Made by a program: the position numbers and the translations under genes. The notes below the pieces were generated by a model. The model saw only the letters and a program-made list of their open reading frames with translations, had not been told where the DNA came from and made no database searches. From assembly GCA_016705575.1 (NCBI GenBank), contig JADIXX010000006.1, forward strand, positions 248,001-312,000: 64,000 bases of DNA, read 5' to 3'. This document shows positions 28,723 to 36,066 of this stretch, one piece after another (within the stretch, counting starts at the first letter, position 1; the number at the start of each line of letters is the position of its first letter). This stretch comes from Candidatus Aalborgicola defluviihabitans. GTDB lineage: Bacteria > Pseudomonadota > Gammaproteobacteria > Burkholderiales > Burkholderiaceae_C.

Positions 28723-29178
28723 CCCGCTGAGCCGCGCTGCGAGTTCATGTAGGCCAACTCGATTCAAGACCTTGAGTGTTCCGCGCTTCTGCAAGATATT
28801 CAGGCCGCGAAACCACTTTGTCGTGTGATTCATATCAAATCGAGCTGAGGCACTTTTGATGCGGTTCTCGACTTCGATGGCAAAGGCCGCAGCAGCAGGC
28901 CCGCCCTGTTCCTTTGCTACGTTCTTCTTCCTTCGTTCTGCTGCCTCGGCGCCGATGAATTGAATGCCGTTCAAACAAGTACCGCAAACGAATTGAATGT
29001 ATCCATCACGGTCCTCTGATCCGCGCTCGCCGAAGTGCTTCCAACGTATGAAAGCTGCTTCCTCGTAGCTATAGGTTGCCCACACTTGCTCAACTACTCG
29101 GTTGTGACAGTGGTCGCATGTGATGGTGGCACCGTAGCCGATAAATTCTCGAAGCCCAGTTCCCCAGCCTGCAGACAT
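28717..29178 (-). CDS. Cassette-borne hypothetical protein with two CxxC pairs
   Basis: The 153-residue product has ITCDHCHNRVVEQVW near residue 20 and FVCGTCLNGIQFIG near 64, spaced as in a split zinc-binding domain, then a Lys/Ala-rich helix (AEAAERRKKNVAKEQGG) and a helical C-terminal half. GAGGTAG lies ahead of the ATG. It starts three bases after the stop of the previous zinc-ribbon gene, so both are one transcript, and its stop lies in attC1. I do not recognise the family. Confidence 0.7.
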   Translation of the reverse strand: MSAGWGTGLREFIGYGATITCDHCHNRVVEQVWATYSYEEAAFIRWKHFGERGSEDRDGYIQFVCGTCLNGIQFIGAEAAERRKKNVAKEQGGPAAAAFAIEVENRIKSASARFDMNHTTKWFRGLNILQKRGTLKVLNRVGLHELAARLSGA

Positions 29179-29181
29179 TTT

Positions 29182-29406
29182 CTACCTCAAATATTGTTGT
29201 ACGGATTTAACCGGGACTTCTTGCACATATGGGCAAATTGGACAGTGATAGACGGCTTTCCGCCAGGTCCATCCAAAACCGAAGAGGAATCGCTCACCGT
29301 CCCAGGCGAGCCTGAATTCCCCGGGATTGTTACACCGTGGGCAGGTGACCTTCAGTGTCGGCGCGGAGTCAACGAAGTTCCAGATGTGTGAGCGGCTGTA
29401 GCGCAT
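29182..29406 (-). CDS. Small cassette-borne zinc-ribbon protein
   Basis: This 74-residue protein is built around one zinc ribbon: VTCPRCNNPGEF and, about 30 residues later, YHCPICPYVQEVPV. It begins 32 bases after attC2 and is the first gene of a two-gene cassette. No membrane segment or signal peptide is seen. The family is not known to me; nucleic-acid or protein binding is possible but unsupported. Confidence 0.65.
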   Translation of the reverse strand: MRYSRSHIWNFVDSAPTLKVTCPRCNNPGEFRLAWDGERFLFGFGWTWRKAVYHCPICPYVQEVPVKSVQQYLR

Positions 29407-29437
29407 TTTATCGAGGTGGAGCGAGGATCGCTTTGGG

Positions 29438-29524
29438 ACTTAACGTTGGAGGCCACTGGCACGCGACATACGCCGCGCAGCGGCAACTTCATGTTGCGTG
29501 TCCATGTGGGCCGACCAATTAAAC
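29438..29524 (-). other. attC recombination site 2
   Basis: On the minus strand it runs from GTTTAAT (one base off RYYYAAC) to GTTAAGT (matches GTTRRRY), 87 bases. The arms pair over a long stretch: TTGGTCGGCCCACATGGACA with TGTCGCGTGCCAGTGGCC plus TCCAA, and the inner GCCGC/GCGGC stem. The first box contains the BrnA stop codon. Confidence 0.83.
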
Positions 29525-29767
29525 CGATGCATCACGAAATGCCCGCAGGACGGTGTTGATTCTGGTCTGGTAACCAGCGCCTTGTGCTTTAAACCATTCC
29601 AAAACATCCTGATCCACGCGCAGTGAAATGGATGCCTTTGATGGCAGGGGCTGAAGCCCGCGACGAACAATGCCGCGAACAATGTGCTTTACGGTAGTTT
29701 CTGGGTGCTCTGGGTTTGCCATGCCGTCGTCGGCCTTGAGGCGAGCCCAATCAGTTTTGGATTGCAT
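29519..29767 (-). CDS. brnA: BrnA-type antitoxin (CopG-like)
   Basis: BrnA antitoxins neutralise BrnT and repress the shared promoter through a ribbon-helix-helix domain. The C-terminal SKASISLRVDQDVLEWFKAQGAGYQTRINTVLRAF is the classic BrnA/COG3514 motif. I chose the ATG at 29767 (82 residues, MQSKTDWARLKADDG), overlapping brnT by 17 bases; starts at 29827 or 29833 would overlap more. The stop codon lies in attC2, so toxin and antitoxin form one cassette. Confidence 0.85.
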   Translation of the reverse strand: MQSKTDWARLKADDGMANPEHPETTVKHIVRGIVRRGLQPLPSKASISLRVDQDVLEWFKAQGAGYQTRINTVLRAFRDASV

Positions 29768-30026
29768 CGAAGTAGATTTGCGACTCGCGCTTGGTGGCTT
29801 TGCGGAACGAGATGATGCGGATTTCATGTTCATTCTCCGTATGCACGACTGAGACTGTAATTCCGGCGAGCAAGCCCAGCGTGACAAAGCGTTGCTCTCC
29901 GTAGGAGAAACGATCATCTTCAAAGGTGTAAGTCATGCCTTCGAACACGCTTTGCGCGTCAATGAAATCAAGCCCGTGGGCTTTGATATTTGTGGCACGC
30001 TTCGCTTCTGACCAAGTGAACTCCAT
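29751..30026 (-). CDS. brnT: BrnT-type ribonuclease toxin
   Basis: BrnT is a RelE-fold ribonuclease toxin. The 91-residue product has FTWSEAKRATNIKAHGLDFIDAQSVFEG, then RFVTLGLLAGITVSVVHTENEHEIRIISFRKATKRE, matching the family in length and in the conserved R..SFRKA.K.E ending. It precedes brnA with overlapping frames, and has its own promoter upstream instead of depending on the integron promoter. As a cassette it could stabilise the array by post-segregational killing. Confidence 0.9.
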   Translation of the reverse strand: MEFTWSEAKRATNIKAHGLDFIDAQSVFEGMTYTFEDDRFSYGEQRFVTLGLLAGITVSVVHTENEHEIRIISFRKATKRESQIYFDAIQN

Positions 30027-30032
30027 GTCACA

Positions 30033-30061
30033 AGTGTATATACAGAACGTAGGTGCGTCAA
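30033..30061 (-). promoter_or_regulatory. Candidate brnTA promoter and operator
   Basis: On the minus strand TTGACG (30061-30056) and TACACT (30038-30033) are 17 bases apart, upstream of brnT. The GTATATAC palindrome at 30036-30043 overlaps the -10 and is a plausible BrnA operator. Confidence 0.5.
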
Positions 30062-30077
30062 TGACGCATTTTCAGCG

Positions 30078-30176
30078 GTTTAACACCTGAGTTAAGCCGC
30101 GCCGCGCAGTGGCGAAAGCTTTGCGCTAGCGTAGCGCAGGCGCAAAGGTGAAGCTACGAAGCGGTGTCGGCTTGAA
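30078..30176 (-). other. attC site 3, recombination-end part
   Basis: This is the larger piece of an attC split by the insertion sequence. On the minus strand it reads from TTCAAGCCGACACCGCTTCG through a long inner region to GCGCGGCTTAACTCAGGTG and the box GTTAAAC. It closely resembles the well-known aadA/dfr-type attC sites. The missing first box lies beyond the insertion sequence, at 31646-31658. Confidence 0.85.
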
Positions 30177-30269
30177 TGATGGGATGGACTCCCCCGTCTT
30201 TTTGCGCAACAGTGGCGCACTGGTCGTCATGGGCATGGGGATCAGGTCTTTCAACGTAAGGAGTCCGAC

Positions 30270-31352
30270 ATGAATGCTACTACCGTTGCCGTCGATCTTG
30301 CAAAGTCCGTCTTTCAACTTGCTGTGGCTGATGAACACTGGAAGATTATTGAAACCCAGCGCCTGACGCGCACCCAGTTCGAGCGTTGGTTTCTCAACCG
30401 GGAAGTAAACCTGGTCATCATGGAAGGCTGCGGCTCAGCCCACCACTGGGCGCGCTGGCTCAATGGCCTGGGTATCGAGGTTCGCCTGCTGCCCGCCCAG
30501 TACATCCGCGCCTACGTCAAGCGCAACAAGACCGACGCGGTCGATGCTGCCGCACTTCTGGAAGCGGCGCGCGCGTCTGACATGCGTCCCGTGCGGGTGA
30601 AGTCCGTCGAACAACAAGCGCTGCAAGGTATGCACCGCATACGTTCCTTGTGGATGGGCACACGCACTTCCCGCATCAATGCATTGCGTAGCTTCTGCCG
30701 TGAGTTTGGCATTGCCATCCCTGTGGGTGCACGCACGGGCGTGGAAGCAATCAGCCGCGTGCTGGCTGACCCCAATACGGCAGTGCCGGATTTGATTCGT
30801 GGCACAGCCAAACTGCTGATTGAAGAAATTCGACTGCTCGAAGCCCGCATTGCGCAGCTGGAGCGTGAACTGGCTGCCATTGCCAAGCTCAGTCCGGCTT
30901 GCACGACGTTGCTGTCGATTCCGGGTATCGGGCTGCTCACGGCCACTGCCTTGGTGGCAGCGACTTCTGGCGATGTGAGCCATTTCAAGGATGCGCGGCA
31001 TTTTTCCAGCTGGTTTGGTCTGACGCCCAAGGAGTACAGCTCGGGCAGTAGCCGCCATCTGGGGCGTATCTCCAAGAAGGGGGATCGCTACTTGCGCATG
31101 TTGCTGACCCACGGGGCCAGGAGCGTGCTGCGTGCGTCCAAGGTGGCGCAGGACGCCGGGCGCGAGGTGTGTGGCGTGCGCCGCTGGGCATTGGATGTGC
31201 AGAGTCGAAGCAACCACAACAAGGCGGCTTGTGCACTGGCCAATAAGTTGGCACGGATTTGTTATGCCACGCTGCGGGACAAGGAGCCGTTTGGCGAGAG
31301 TGCCAGGCTGAACAAGAAGATCAATAGGGAGAGCTTTGTGATGCCAGCGTAG
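30270..31352 (+). CDS. IS110/IS1111-family DEDD transposase
   Basis: The 360-residue product has the N-terminal RuvC-like DEDD domain (VAVDLAKSVFQLAV with Asp9, VIMEGCGSAHHWAR with Glu52, RNKTDAVDAAALLEAARAS with Asp89 and Asp92) and a C-terminal Transposase_20 domain with LLSIPGIGLLTATALVA, containing the serine expected to attack DNA further on. It appears full-length. Enzymes of this family are guided by a structured RNA from the element's own non-coding end. AAGGAG lies upstream of the ATG. Confidence 0.95.
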   Translation: MNATTVAVDLAKSVFQLAVADEHWKIIETQRLTRTQFERWFLNREVNLVIMEGCGSAHHWARWLNGLGIEVRLLPAQYIRAYVKRNKTDAVDAAALLEAARASDMRPVRVKSVEQQALQGMHRIRSLWMGTRTSRINALRSFCREFGIAIPVGARTGVEAISRVLADPNTAVPDLIRGTAKLLIEEIRLLEARIAQLERELAAIAKLSPACTTLLSIPGIGLLTATALVAATSGDVSHFKDARHFSSWFGLTPKEYSSGSSRHLGRISKKGDRYLRMLLTHGARSVLRASKVAQDAGREVCGVRRWALDVQSRSNHNKAACALANKLARICYATLRDKEPFGESARLNKKINRESFVMPA

Positions 31353-31630
31353 ACCGAAAATATCCAAAACAGCCGTCACCAAGAAGAAACTGAACACCCA
31401 TCACGCGTTGCGACGAGATTGATCGACCATCATGGCCAACCGGGTTCACCCCACACCGATAGACGCCGATAACTCTTCCGGCTCATTTGCAGCCGTTTGT
31501 AACGATTGGCGCATCGGTGACGCAGATTCCATGTCGGCACGGACCAAAGCAGAGTCCACACCAGATGCCGGATATACGACTGCAGGCGCTTCCCAGACAG
31601 CCAAACTATCGATTAGTTTCTTGAACTTGT
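31353..31630 (+). ncRNA. Long non-coding right end; candidate bridge-RNA region
   Basis: No open frame of note fills these 278 bases between the transposase stop and the right inverted repeat. In the IS1111 group the bridge RNA that pairs with donor and target DNA is expected in the long right end, so this is where I would look. CTTGAAC at 31620-31626 equals the seven bases that span the rebuilt target junction, perhaps by chance. The assignment is by family knowledge and position, not by a folded structure. Confidence 0.35.
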
Positions 31631-31645
31631 GGGGGAGTCCATATA

Positions 31646-31658
31646 CGAATAGTTAGAC
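31646..31658 (-). other. attC site 3, detached first box
   Basis: On the minus strand this reads GTCTAACTATTCG: the RYYYAAC box and the next six bases of the attC interrupted by the insertion sequence. It contains the stop codon of the membrane-protein cassette gene. Together with 30078-30176 it makes a 112-base attC. Confidence 0.83.
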
Positions 31659-32048
31659 GCGGCTCCTGAGCGACCAAAGCCACGGCGCAAGTGCGAAGAA
31701 CACTAGGTTCAAAAAGTAAACAGCTCCTGACACAGGATCCTTGGCTAAGACGTAGCTGGCTGGGGAAAGGTCAGACGTAGCAACCGCAACGCCGAGCTCA
31801 GCCACGATCATGAGCAAGAACGCATTGCCACCGATTGCCAGGAGGTGCGTGCTTGAAAGGTGAGGATTGCGCTGTTGAATCCAACGAGAGCTAAGCCCAA
31901 TCACCAGAAGCATGACGGGCATCTCCATGAGCTCGGCCGTCCTGACGCCGTAGTGAGGCACGAGAAACGGTATGCGAATGAACGCCAGTGCGAAGCCTGC
32001 GGCGAAGACGATGCTGAAGTAGGTGATTGCTTGTGAAAGATCGCGCAT
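31653..32048 (-). CDS. Cassette-borne small membrane protein
   Basis: The 131-residue product has four likely membrane helices (ITYFSIVFAAGFALAFIRIPFLV, MPVMLLVIGLSS, LLAIGGNAFLLMIVAELGVAV, AVYFLNLVFFALAPWLW). GGAGGAAG precedes the ATG at 32048, which is 12 bases after the end of attC4; a longer start at 32069 would enter the attC. Its stop is in the first box of attC3, so this is a complete cassette. I do not recognise the family; the function is unknown. Confidence 0.75.
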   Translation of the reverse strand: MRDLSQAITYFSIVFAAGFALAFIRIPFLVPHYGVRTAELMEMPVMLLVIGLSSRWIQQRNPHLSSTHLLAIGGNAFLLMIVAELGVAVATSDLSPASYVLAKDPVSGAVYFLNLVFFALAPWLWSLRSRV

Positions 32049-32060
32049 GGCTTCCTCCGC

Positions 32061-32144
32061 GTCTAACAATCAGCGTTTATCCGCCGCGCCACAAAGCTGG
32101 CACAAAGCGAGGACGTCATTCGCGGCAGATAAACCATGTTGGAC
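32061..32144 (-). other. attC recombination site 4
   Basis: On the minus strand it begins GTCCAAC (RYYYAAC) and ends GTTAGAC (GTTRRRY), 84 bases. The arms GTTTATCTGCCGC and GCGGCGGATAAAC pair with one mismatch. It ends 12 bases before the membrane-protein gene. The gene it belonged to upstream has been replaced or invaded by IS91-type DNA. Confidence 0.85.
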
Positions 32145-32352
32145 TGAACCGCCTGCGAGACGGTGGCGTGTGTTCTGGGCAATAGGGGGTTTGAACCAAT
32201 CCCCGCTTGTGTCAATAGATTATGACCCAGCCCAGTGTCGTTGCGCCGTGCGCGGATTGCCTACATTGCGGGGCTGGGCACTGCTCTTTCGCTGGATCGC
32301 TCGGGTATTGTTCTGCACGCAGTTGCCAGCCAGCGTGCGGCGCAACACTGCC

Positions 32353-33614
32353 TCAGACACCACTGGACGTGGTGCGAATTTCTTGATCCCTTGGCATCAC
32401 CTGGTGCACCTCACGGTGGCCCCTGGGTTGCCCCGCCACACTGCTACCCGGTGTCGGCAACTGTGTGTACCCTGGCAGCGTTGCCACCACCTTGAGTGTG
32501 CCCGCCTTGCAGCACGGACACTGCATAGTCTCAATCCTGGCCACCCTCGCCATGAACGCCTGTGCCGACTCTTGGGCCAGCGGGTTGGTGCTGGGCATCT
32601 GTAGTGCCAGCCTTGCGAGCTTGAGCTTGTCCGTCTTGCATGCACTGGCCAGAACTCCGTAGTGGCGAATCCGCTTGATACCGGTGGGCAAGACGTGCAA
32701 CAAGTAGCGCCGTATGAATTCACAGCCGGGTAAATGTTCTGTGCGCTTACCCCCTTGGTCATCCGCTCTGACGGTAAATACCACTTCACTGTGCGTGAGC
32801 GCCTTGATGCGCTCGTTGCCAATGGCCGTGCGGTGTGTGTAGCGGCTGAGGTACTCCAGCGTTTGTGCTGGACCACCCAACGGCGTCTTGGCATACACCA
32901 CCCAGTCGTGGCGGTATAGATCTCTTTGGCGTTGTGCCCAGGCCATGGCACCGCCCTGCGGATCATTGGCGATGTCTGTACTTTGATGGCCCGGCCCAAG
33001 GCTGCCAGAAACTTGCCCCGAAACACCTTGGACAGGGCCTGCACCGGGAACAGAAAGTCGGGCTTTCGGATCGGCGTGTGCCAGCGGCCTTGACCCTGAT
33101 CATCTTGCACCAGCACACCGCAGGCCATCACCGCATGCACATGGATGTGCAACCGCAAGTCCTGGGTCCAGGTGTGCAGTACCAGGCTGAAGGCCGGGGT
33201 GCCACCACCAACCCCCATCCAACGCGCATTGGCCGCGAACTCAGACAGTGTTTGGGCGGTGCTGGCAAACAGGGTGTCGATGACCCAGCGCGGGTGGTAC
33301 TGGTACAGGGCATTGAGGCTGTGCGGCAGCGTGAACACCAAGTGGGCATAGGGCACATTCAACACATCCGCTAGACGCCCCTGCAGCCAGGCGTCCTTGG
33401 CACGCGATCCGCACTGCGGGCAGTGTCGATTGCGGCAGGAGTGGTATTGCCAGTGGCTGTGGCCACAAGTCTCACAGGCCAGCTGCTGGCCCCCCAGTGC
33501 CGCCGTCCTGCACGCGACGATGCCGCGCCAGGCCTTGGCCTGGGGTGTGGACAGGGTGTGCTTTACCAGATGTGCCGCACCATGCTGGCGCAGCACATCG
33601 GCCAGGGTGGCCAC
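32353..33614 (-). pseudogene. IS91-family transposase, frameshifted
   Basis: The first frame (GTG at 33614) has an N-terminal zinc finger (ACETCGHSHWQYHSCRNRHC, then PQCG) and the HUH relaxase motif LHIHVHAVMACGVL. At about 32984 a missing base shifts the frame; the other frame continues as TDIANDPQGGAMAWAQRQRD and has LEYLSRYTHRTAIGNERI, which holds the catalytic tyrosine, ending at 32353. Put together it is about 420 residues, normal for IS91 rolling-circle transposases. It could be decayed or a sequence error. A GAAC tetramer at 32146-32149, next to attC4, is a candidate insertion boundary. Confidence 0.85.
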
Positions 33615-33638
33615 GCGCTCAGCCTTGCCGTGATCGTT

Positions 33639-34517
33639 TCAGGTCTTGGGCAGGCCCGCCAGCAGGTCCAATGGGTCCACGTCTTTGGGTGGTTTGAACT
33701 GCGGGCTGATGAGGTGCAGATAACGGCTGGTGGTGCTGATGTGGCCGTGGCCCAAGAGGCGGCTGATGGTGTACAGGTCCACGCCACCTTCGAGCAAGTG
33801 GGTGGCAAAGCAGTGGCGCAGGGTATGGGTGCCACCATGCTTGACGATGCCGGCGCAGTGTCGGGCCGCTTGGTAGGCGCGTTGCACGGCTTCGATGTTG
33901 ACGCACGTCGTGCCATTGGCGTTGGCAAACAGCCAGCGACCTGGGTTGCGCTGCGGAGCATAGGTTTGGCTGTATTGGCGCAGCAACGCCAACAGGCTTG
34001 GACTGAGGATGCTGTAGCGGTCGGCACCGCCTTTGCCGGCCGTAACCCGCACGCACATGCGATCTGGCGCGCTGTCGATGTCATCCACGCGCAGTGCGCA
34101 GGCTTCGGAGATACGCAGACCGGCCGCATAGATGGTTTGCAACACGGTTCGGTAAACCGGATGCGAGCAGCAGGCAAACAGGTGCGTGACCTCTTGGCGC
34201 GCGAGCAACTCGGGCTGCTTCTGTGGCACACGGGCCATGGGCGGGCGCAGGTGGACGATGTCGCTGGCGCGCCCCAGCACGGTCTCAAACAGGAAGCGGC
34301 TGGCGCTGGCAGCGTGGTTGACGCTGCTGTAGGAGAGCTTGCGGTCCTTGACCAGGTGCAGCAGGTAGGCCTCGATCTCAGGCGGGCTCAACAAGTCGGG
34401 ACTGCGGTGGTAGTGGCGTGCCATTCGGGCGACGGCATCGGTGTAGCACTCCTTGGTCCGTTCAGCCAGGCCGCGCACGGTCATGGCGTCGAGCATGCGT
34501 TGACGTAAGGGTGTCAT
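33639..34517 (-). CDS. Tyrosine recombinase associated with IS91-type element
   Basis: The 292-residue product has an N-terminal SAM-like domain (LAERTKECYTDAVARMARHY) and the catalytic residues in order: Arg in AAGLRISEACAL, HTLRHCFATHLLEGG, LLGHGHISTTSRYLH. It lacks the extra domain that marks integron integrases between the Arg and HxxR motifs, so it is not IntI. Such recombinases commonly sit directly upstream of IS91 transposases, as here (24 bases apart). GAGGAG precedes the ATG at 34517; the frame reaches 34532 with a TTG. Confidence 0.87.
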   Translation of the reverse strand: MTPLRQRMLDAMTVRGLAERTKECYTDAVARMARHYHRSPDLLSPPEIEAYLLHLVKDRKLSYSSVNHAASASRFLFETVLGRASDIVHLRPPMARVPQKQPELLARQEVTHLFACCSHPVYRTVLQTIYAAGLRISEACALRVDDIDSAPDRMCVRVTAGKGGADRYSILSPSLLALLRQYSQTYAPQRNPGRWLFANANGTTCVNIEAVQRAYQAARHCAGIVKHGGTHTLRHCFATHLLEGGVDLYTISRLLGHGHISTTSRYLHLISPQFKPPKDVDPLDLLAGLPKT

Positions 34518-34532
34518 GCGGTTTCTCCTCAA

Positions 34533-34983
34533 AGCCGGGGAACATTCCCCAACTCCAAGGCTTTACCTCAAGGCCCGTCTATGCAAGTAGCCCCGAAACA
34601 CAAATGCAGTGGCGGCGCACCGTGCACTAGCCACCGCGTAGCGGTTTAGTTCAACTTAATATAGCCGAGCGCCTATCTTGACATTCCCAAGCTAGACGAC
34701 GAAATAAACTGGCGGGCTGGTTTTGACGGTACCACGGGCAACCGGCTAACCAGCATGAACGATCAATTCTTGGCAACATTGCTGGGTACTTTTGCATGAC
34801 AACCATTGTATGAACCTGTCGCATATCCTGGCCAATCAAAGCCAATGCCTGCTATGAAAGAGCTGCATGGGGTCGACTCCGTGCCGGCTCCTGCCCTGAA
34901 TTACACATTGCTGACCAGGCCATTTCTGCTCTGCCACACATCGAAGCAACTGACATATCACAGCCAAGGCAAGACACCGAATC
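34533..34983. other. Intergenic stretch at the edge of the accessory region
   Basis: These 451 bases hold no convincing gene. Just upstream of the recombinase is a nested dyad, GGGGAACATTCCCC inside an AAAGCC/GGCTTT pair (34531-34564), possibly the end of the IS91-type element. An ACCGCGTAGCGGT palindrome lies near 34635. The rest, up to the queG stop, looks like boundary DNA; I could not find another attC or an attI here. Confidence 0.4.
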
Positions 34984-36066
34984 TCATCGCCCCTGCGCCA
35001 ACGCCCACAGCACATGCTCCCGCACCAACCCACTGGGATGCTCCACATGCTGCTGCAAAAACGGCCCCACATCGGCCCCCGCACGCAATGCATTTCCCAG
35101 TGCCACCGCAATGTTGCGCTGCCAGCGCTCGTGACCGATACGCCGAATAGGACTGCCTTCGGTGCGCTGCAAAAACTCAGCCTCGGTCCACTCAAACAGC
35201 GCTACCAACTGCTGGCCACTCAAACCCTCGCGCGGATCAAAGTCGGGCAAGGGGCTGCGCTGGGCAAACTTGTTCCAGGGGCAGACCAATTGGCAATCGT
35301 CACAGCCGTAGATGCGGTTGCCTATCGGCGCACGCAGCTCCAACGGAATGGCGCCGGCGTGTTCAATGGTCAGGTAAGAAATGCAACGCCGTGCATCCAG
35401 CCGATGCGGCGCCACAATGGCCTGCGTGGGGCACACCTCAATGCACGCATTGCAGGTGCCACAGTGCTCTTGCACCGGTTCGCTTACCGGCAAGGGCACA
35501 TCCACATAAATTTCGCCCAAAAAGAACAGCGAACCGGCGTCGCGGTTGAGCAGCAGCGTGTGCTTGCCGCGCCAGCCCTGCCCGCTGCGTGCGGCCAGTT
35601 CGGCTTCCAGCACGGGTGCGGAATCGGTGAACACGCGGTGGCCAAACGGGCCTATGGCCTGTGCAATGCGGTCGCTCAATTTTTGCAGGCGGCTGCGCAA
35701 AACCTTGTGGTAGTCGCGCCCCCGTGCGTAGACCGAGACAATACCTTCGGTGGGGTGGTCCAGGCGCACCCACTCCACCGTCTGCCAGCCATCGGGCGTG
35801 TCACGCGGCAGGTAATTCATGCGGACCGTGATCACGCTCAGGGTGCCGGGCACCAGCTCGGCCGGGCGTGCGCGCTTGAGTCCATGGTTGGCCATATAGG
35901 CCATGTCGCCATGGAAGCCCTGCTCCAGCCAGGCCAGCAATCCGGCCTCTGCTGACGATAAATCCACACTGGCCACGCCAATTTGGGAGAATCCAAGTTC
36001 CAGGGCCCAGGCCTGTACTTGAGAAACCCATTGGTTGCCATCGATTTGAGTGCTGTTGATTGTCAC
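34984..36066 (-). CDS. queG: Epoxyqueuosine reductase
   Basis: QueG reduces epoxyqueuosine to queuosine in tRNA wobble positions, using cobalamin and two 4Fe-4S clusters. The 360-residue product shows GFSQIGVASVDLSSAEAGLLAWL at the start and the two ferredoxin motifs CGTCNACIEVCP and CDDCQLVCPWN, then a C-terminal HEAT-like part. I chose the GTG at 36066 (MTINSTQ); the open frame upstream of it is antisense to tsaE. It is divergent from tsaE and the 5' ends overlap slightly or abut, depending on the tsaE start. Confidence 0.93.
   Translation of the reverse strand: MTINSTQIDGNQWVSQVQAWALELGFSQIGVASVDLSSAEAGLLAWLEQGFHGDMAYMANHGLKRARPAELVPGTLSVITVRMNYLPRDTPDGWQTVEWVRLDHPTEGIVSVYARGRDYHKVLRSRLQKLSDRIAQAIGPFGHRVFTDSAPVLEAELAARSGQGWRGKHTLLLNRDAGSLFFLGEIYVDVPLPVSEPVQEHCGTCNACIEVCPTQAIVAPHRLDARRCISYLTIEHAGAIPLELRAPIGNRIYGCDDCQLVCPWNKFAQRSPLPDFDPREGLSGQQLVALFEWTEAEFLQRTEGSPIRRIGHERWQRNIAVALGNALRAGADVGPFLQQHVEHPSGLVREHVLWALAQGR

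Larger units (their letters stand above)
30177..31645 (+). mobile_element. IS110-family (IS1111 group) insertion sequence
   Basis: The element is 1469 bases. Perfect 12-base subterminal inverted repeats, ATGGACTCCCCC at 30184-30195 and GGGGGAGTCCAT at 31631-31642, sit seven bases from the left end and three from the right, as in IS1111-type elements, and no target duplication is seen. The boundaries are set by the target: deleting exactly this interval rejoins an attC reading CTAACTATTCGTTCAAGCC. One intact DEDD transposase is on the plus strand, with a short left and a long (293-base) right non-coding end. Confidence 0.87.

Noticed and set aside
33639..34517. Tyrosine recombinase as the missing integron integrase
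   Set aside because: It is next to attC sites, but it lacks the additional IntI domain between the Arg and HxxR motifs and is the usual partner of IS91-type transposases.
34533..34983. A fifth attC or an attI between the recombinase and queG
   Set aside because: A GTTCAAC box near 34657 fits RYYYAAC, but no paired GTTRRRY box or matching arms follow at a suitable distance.
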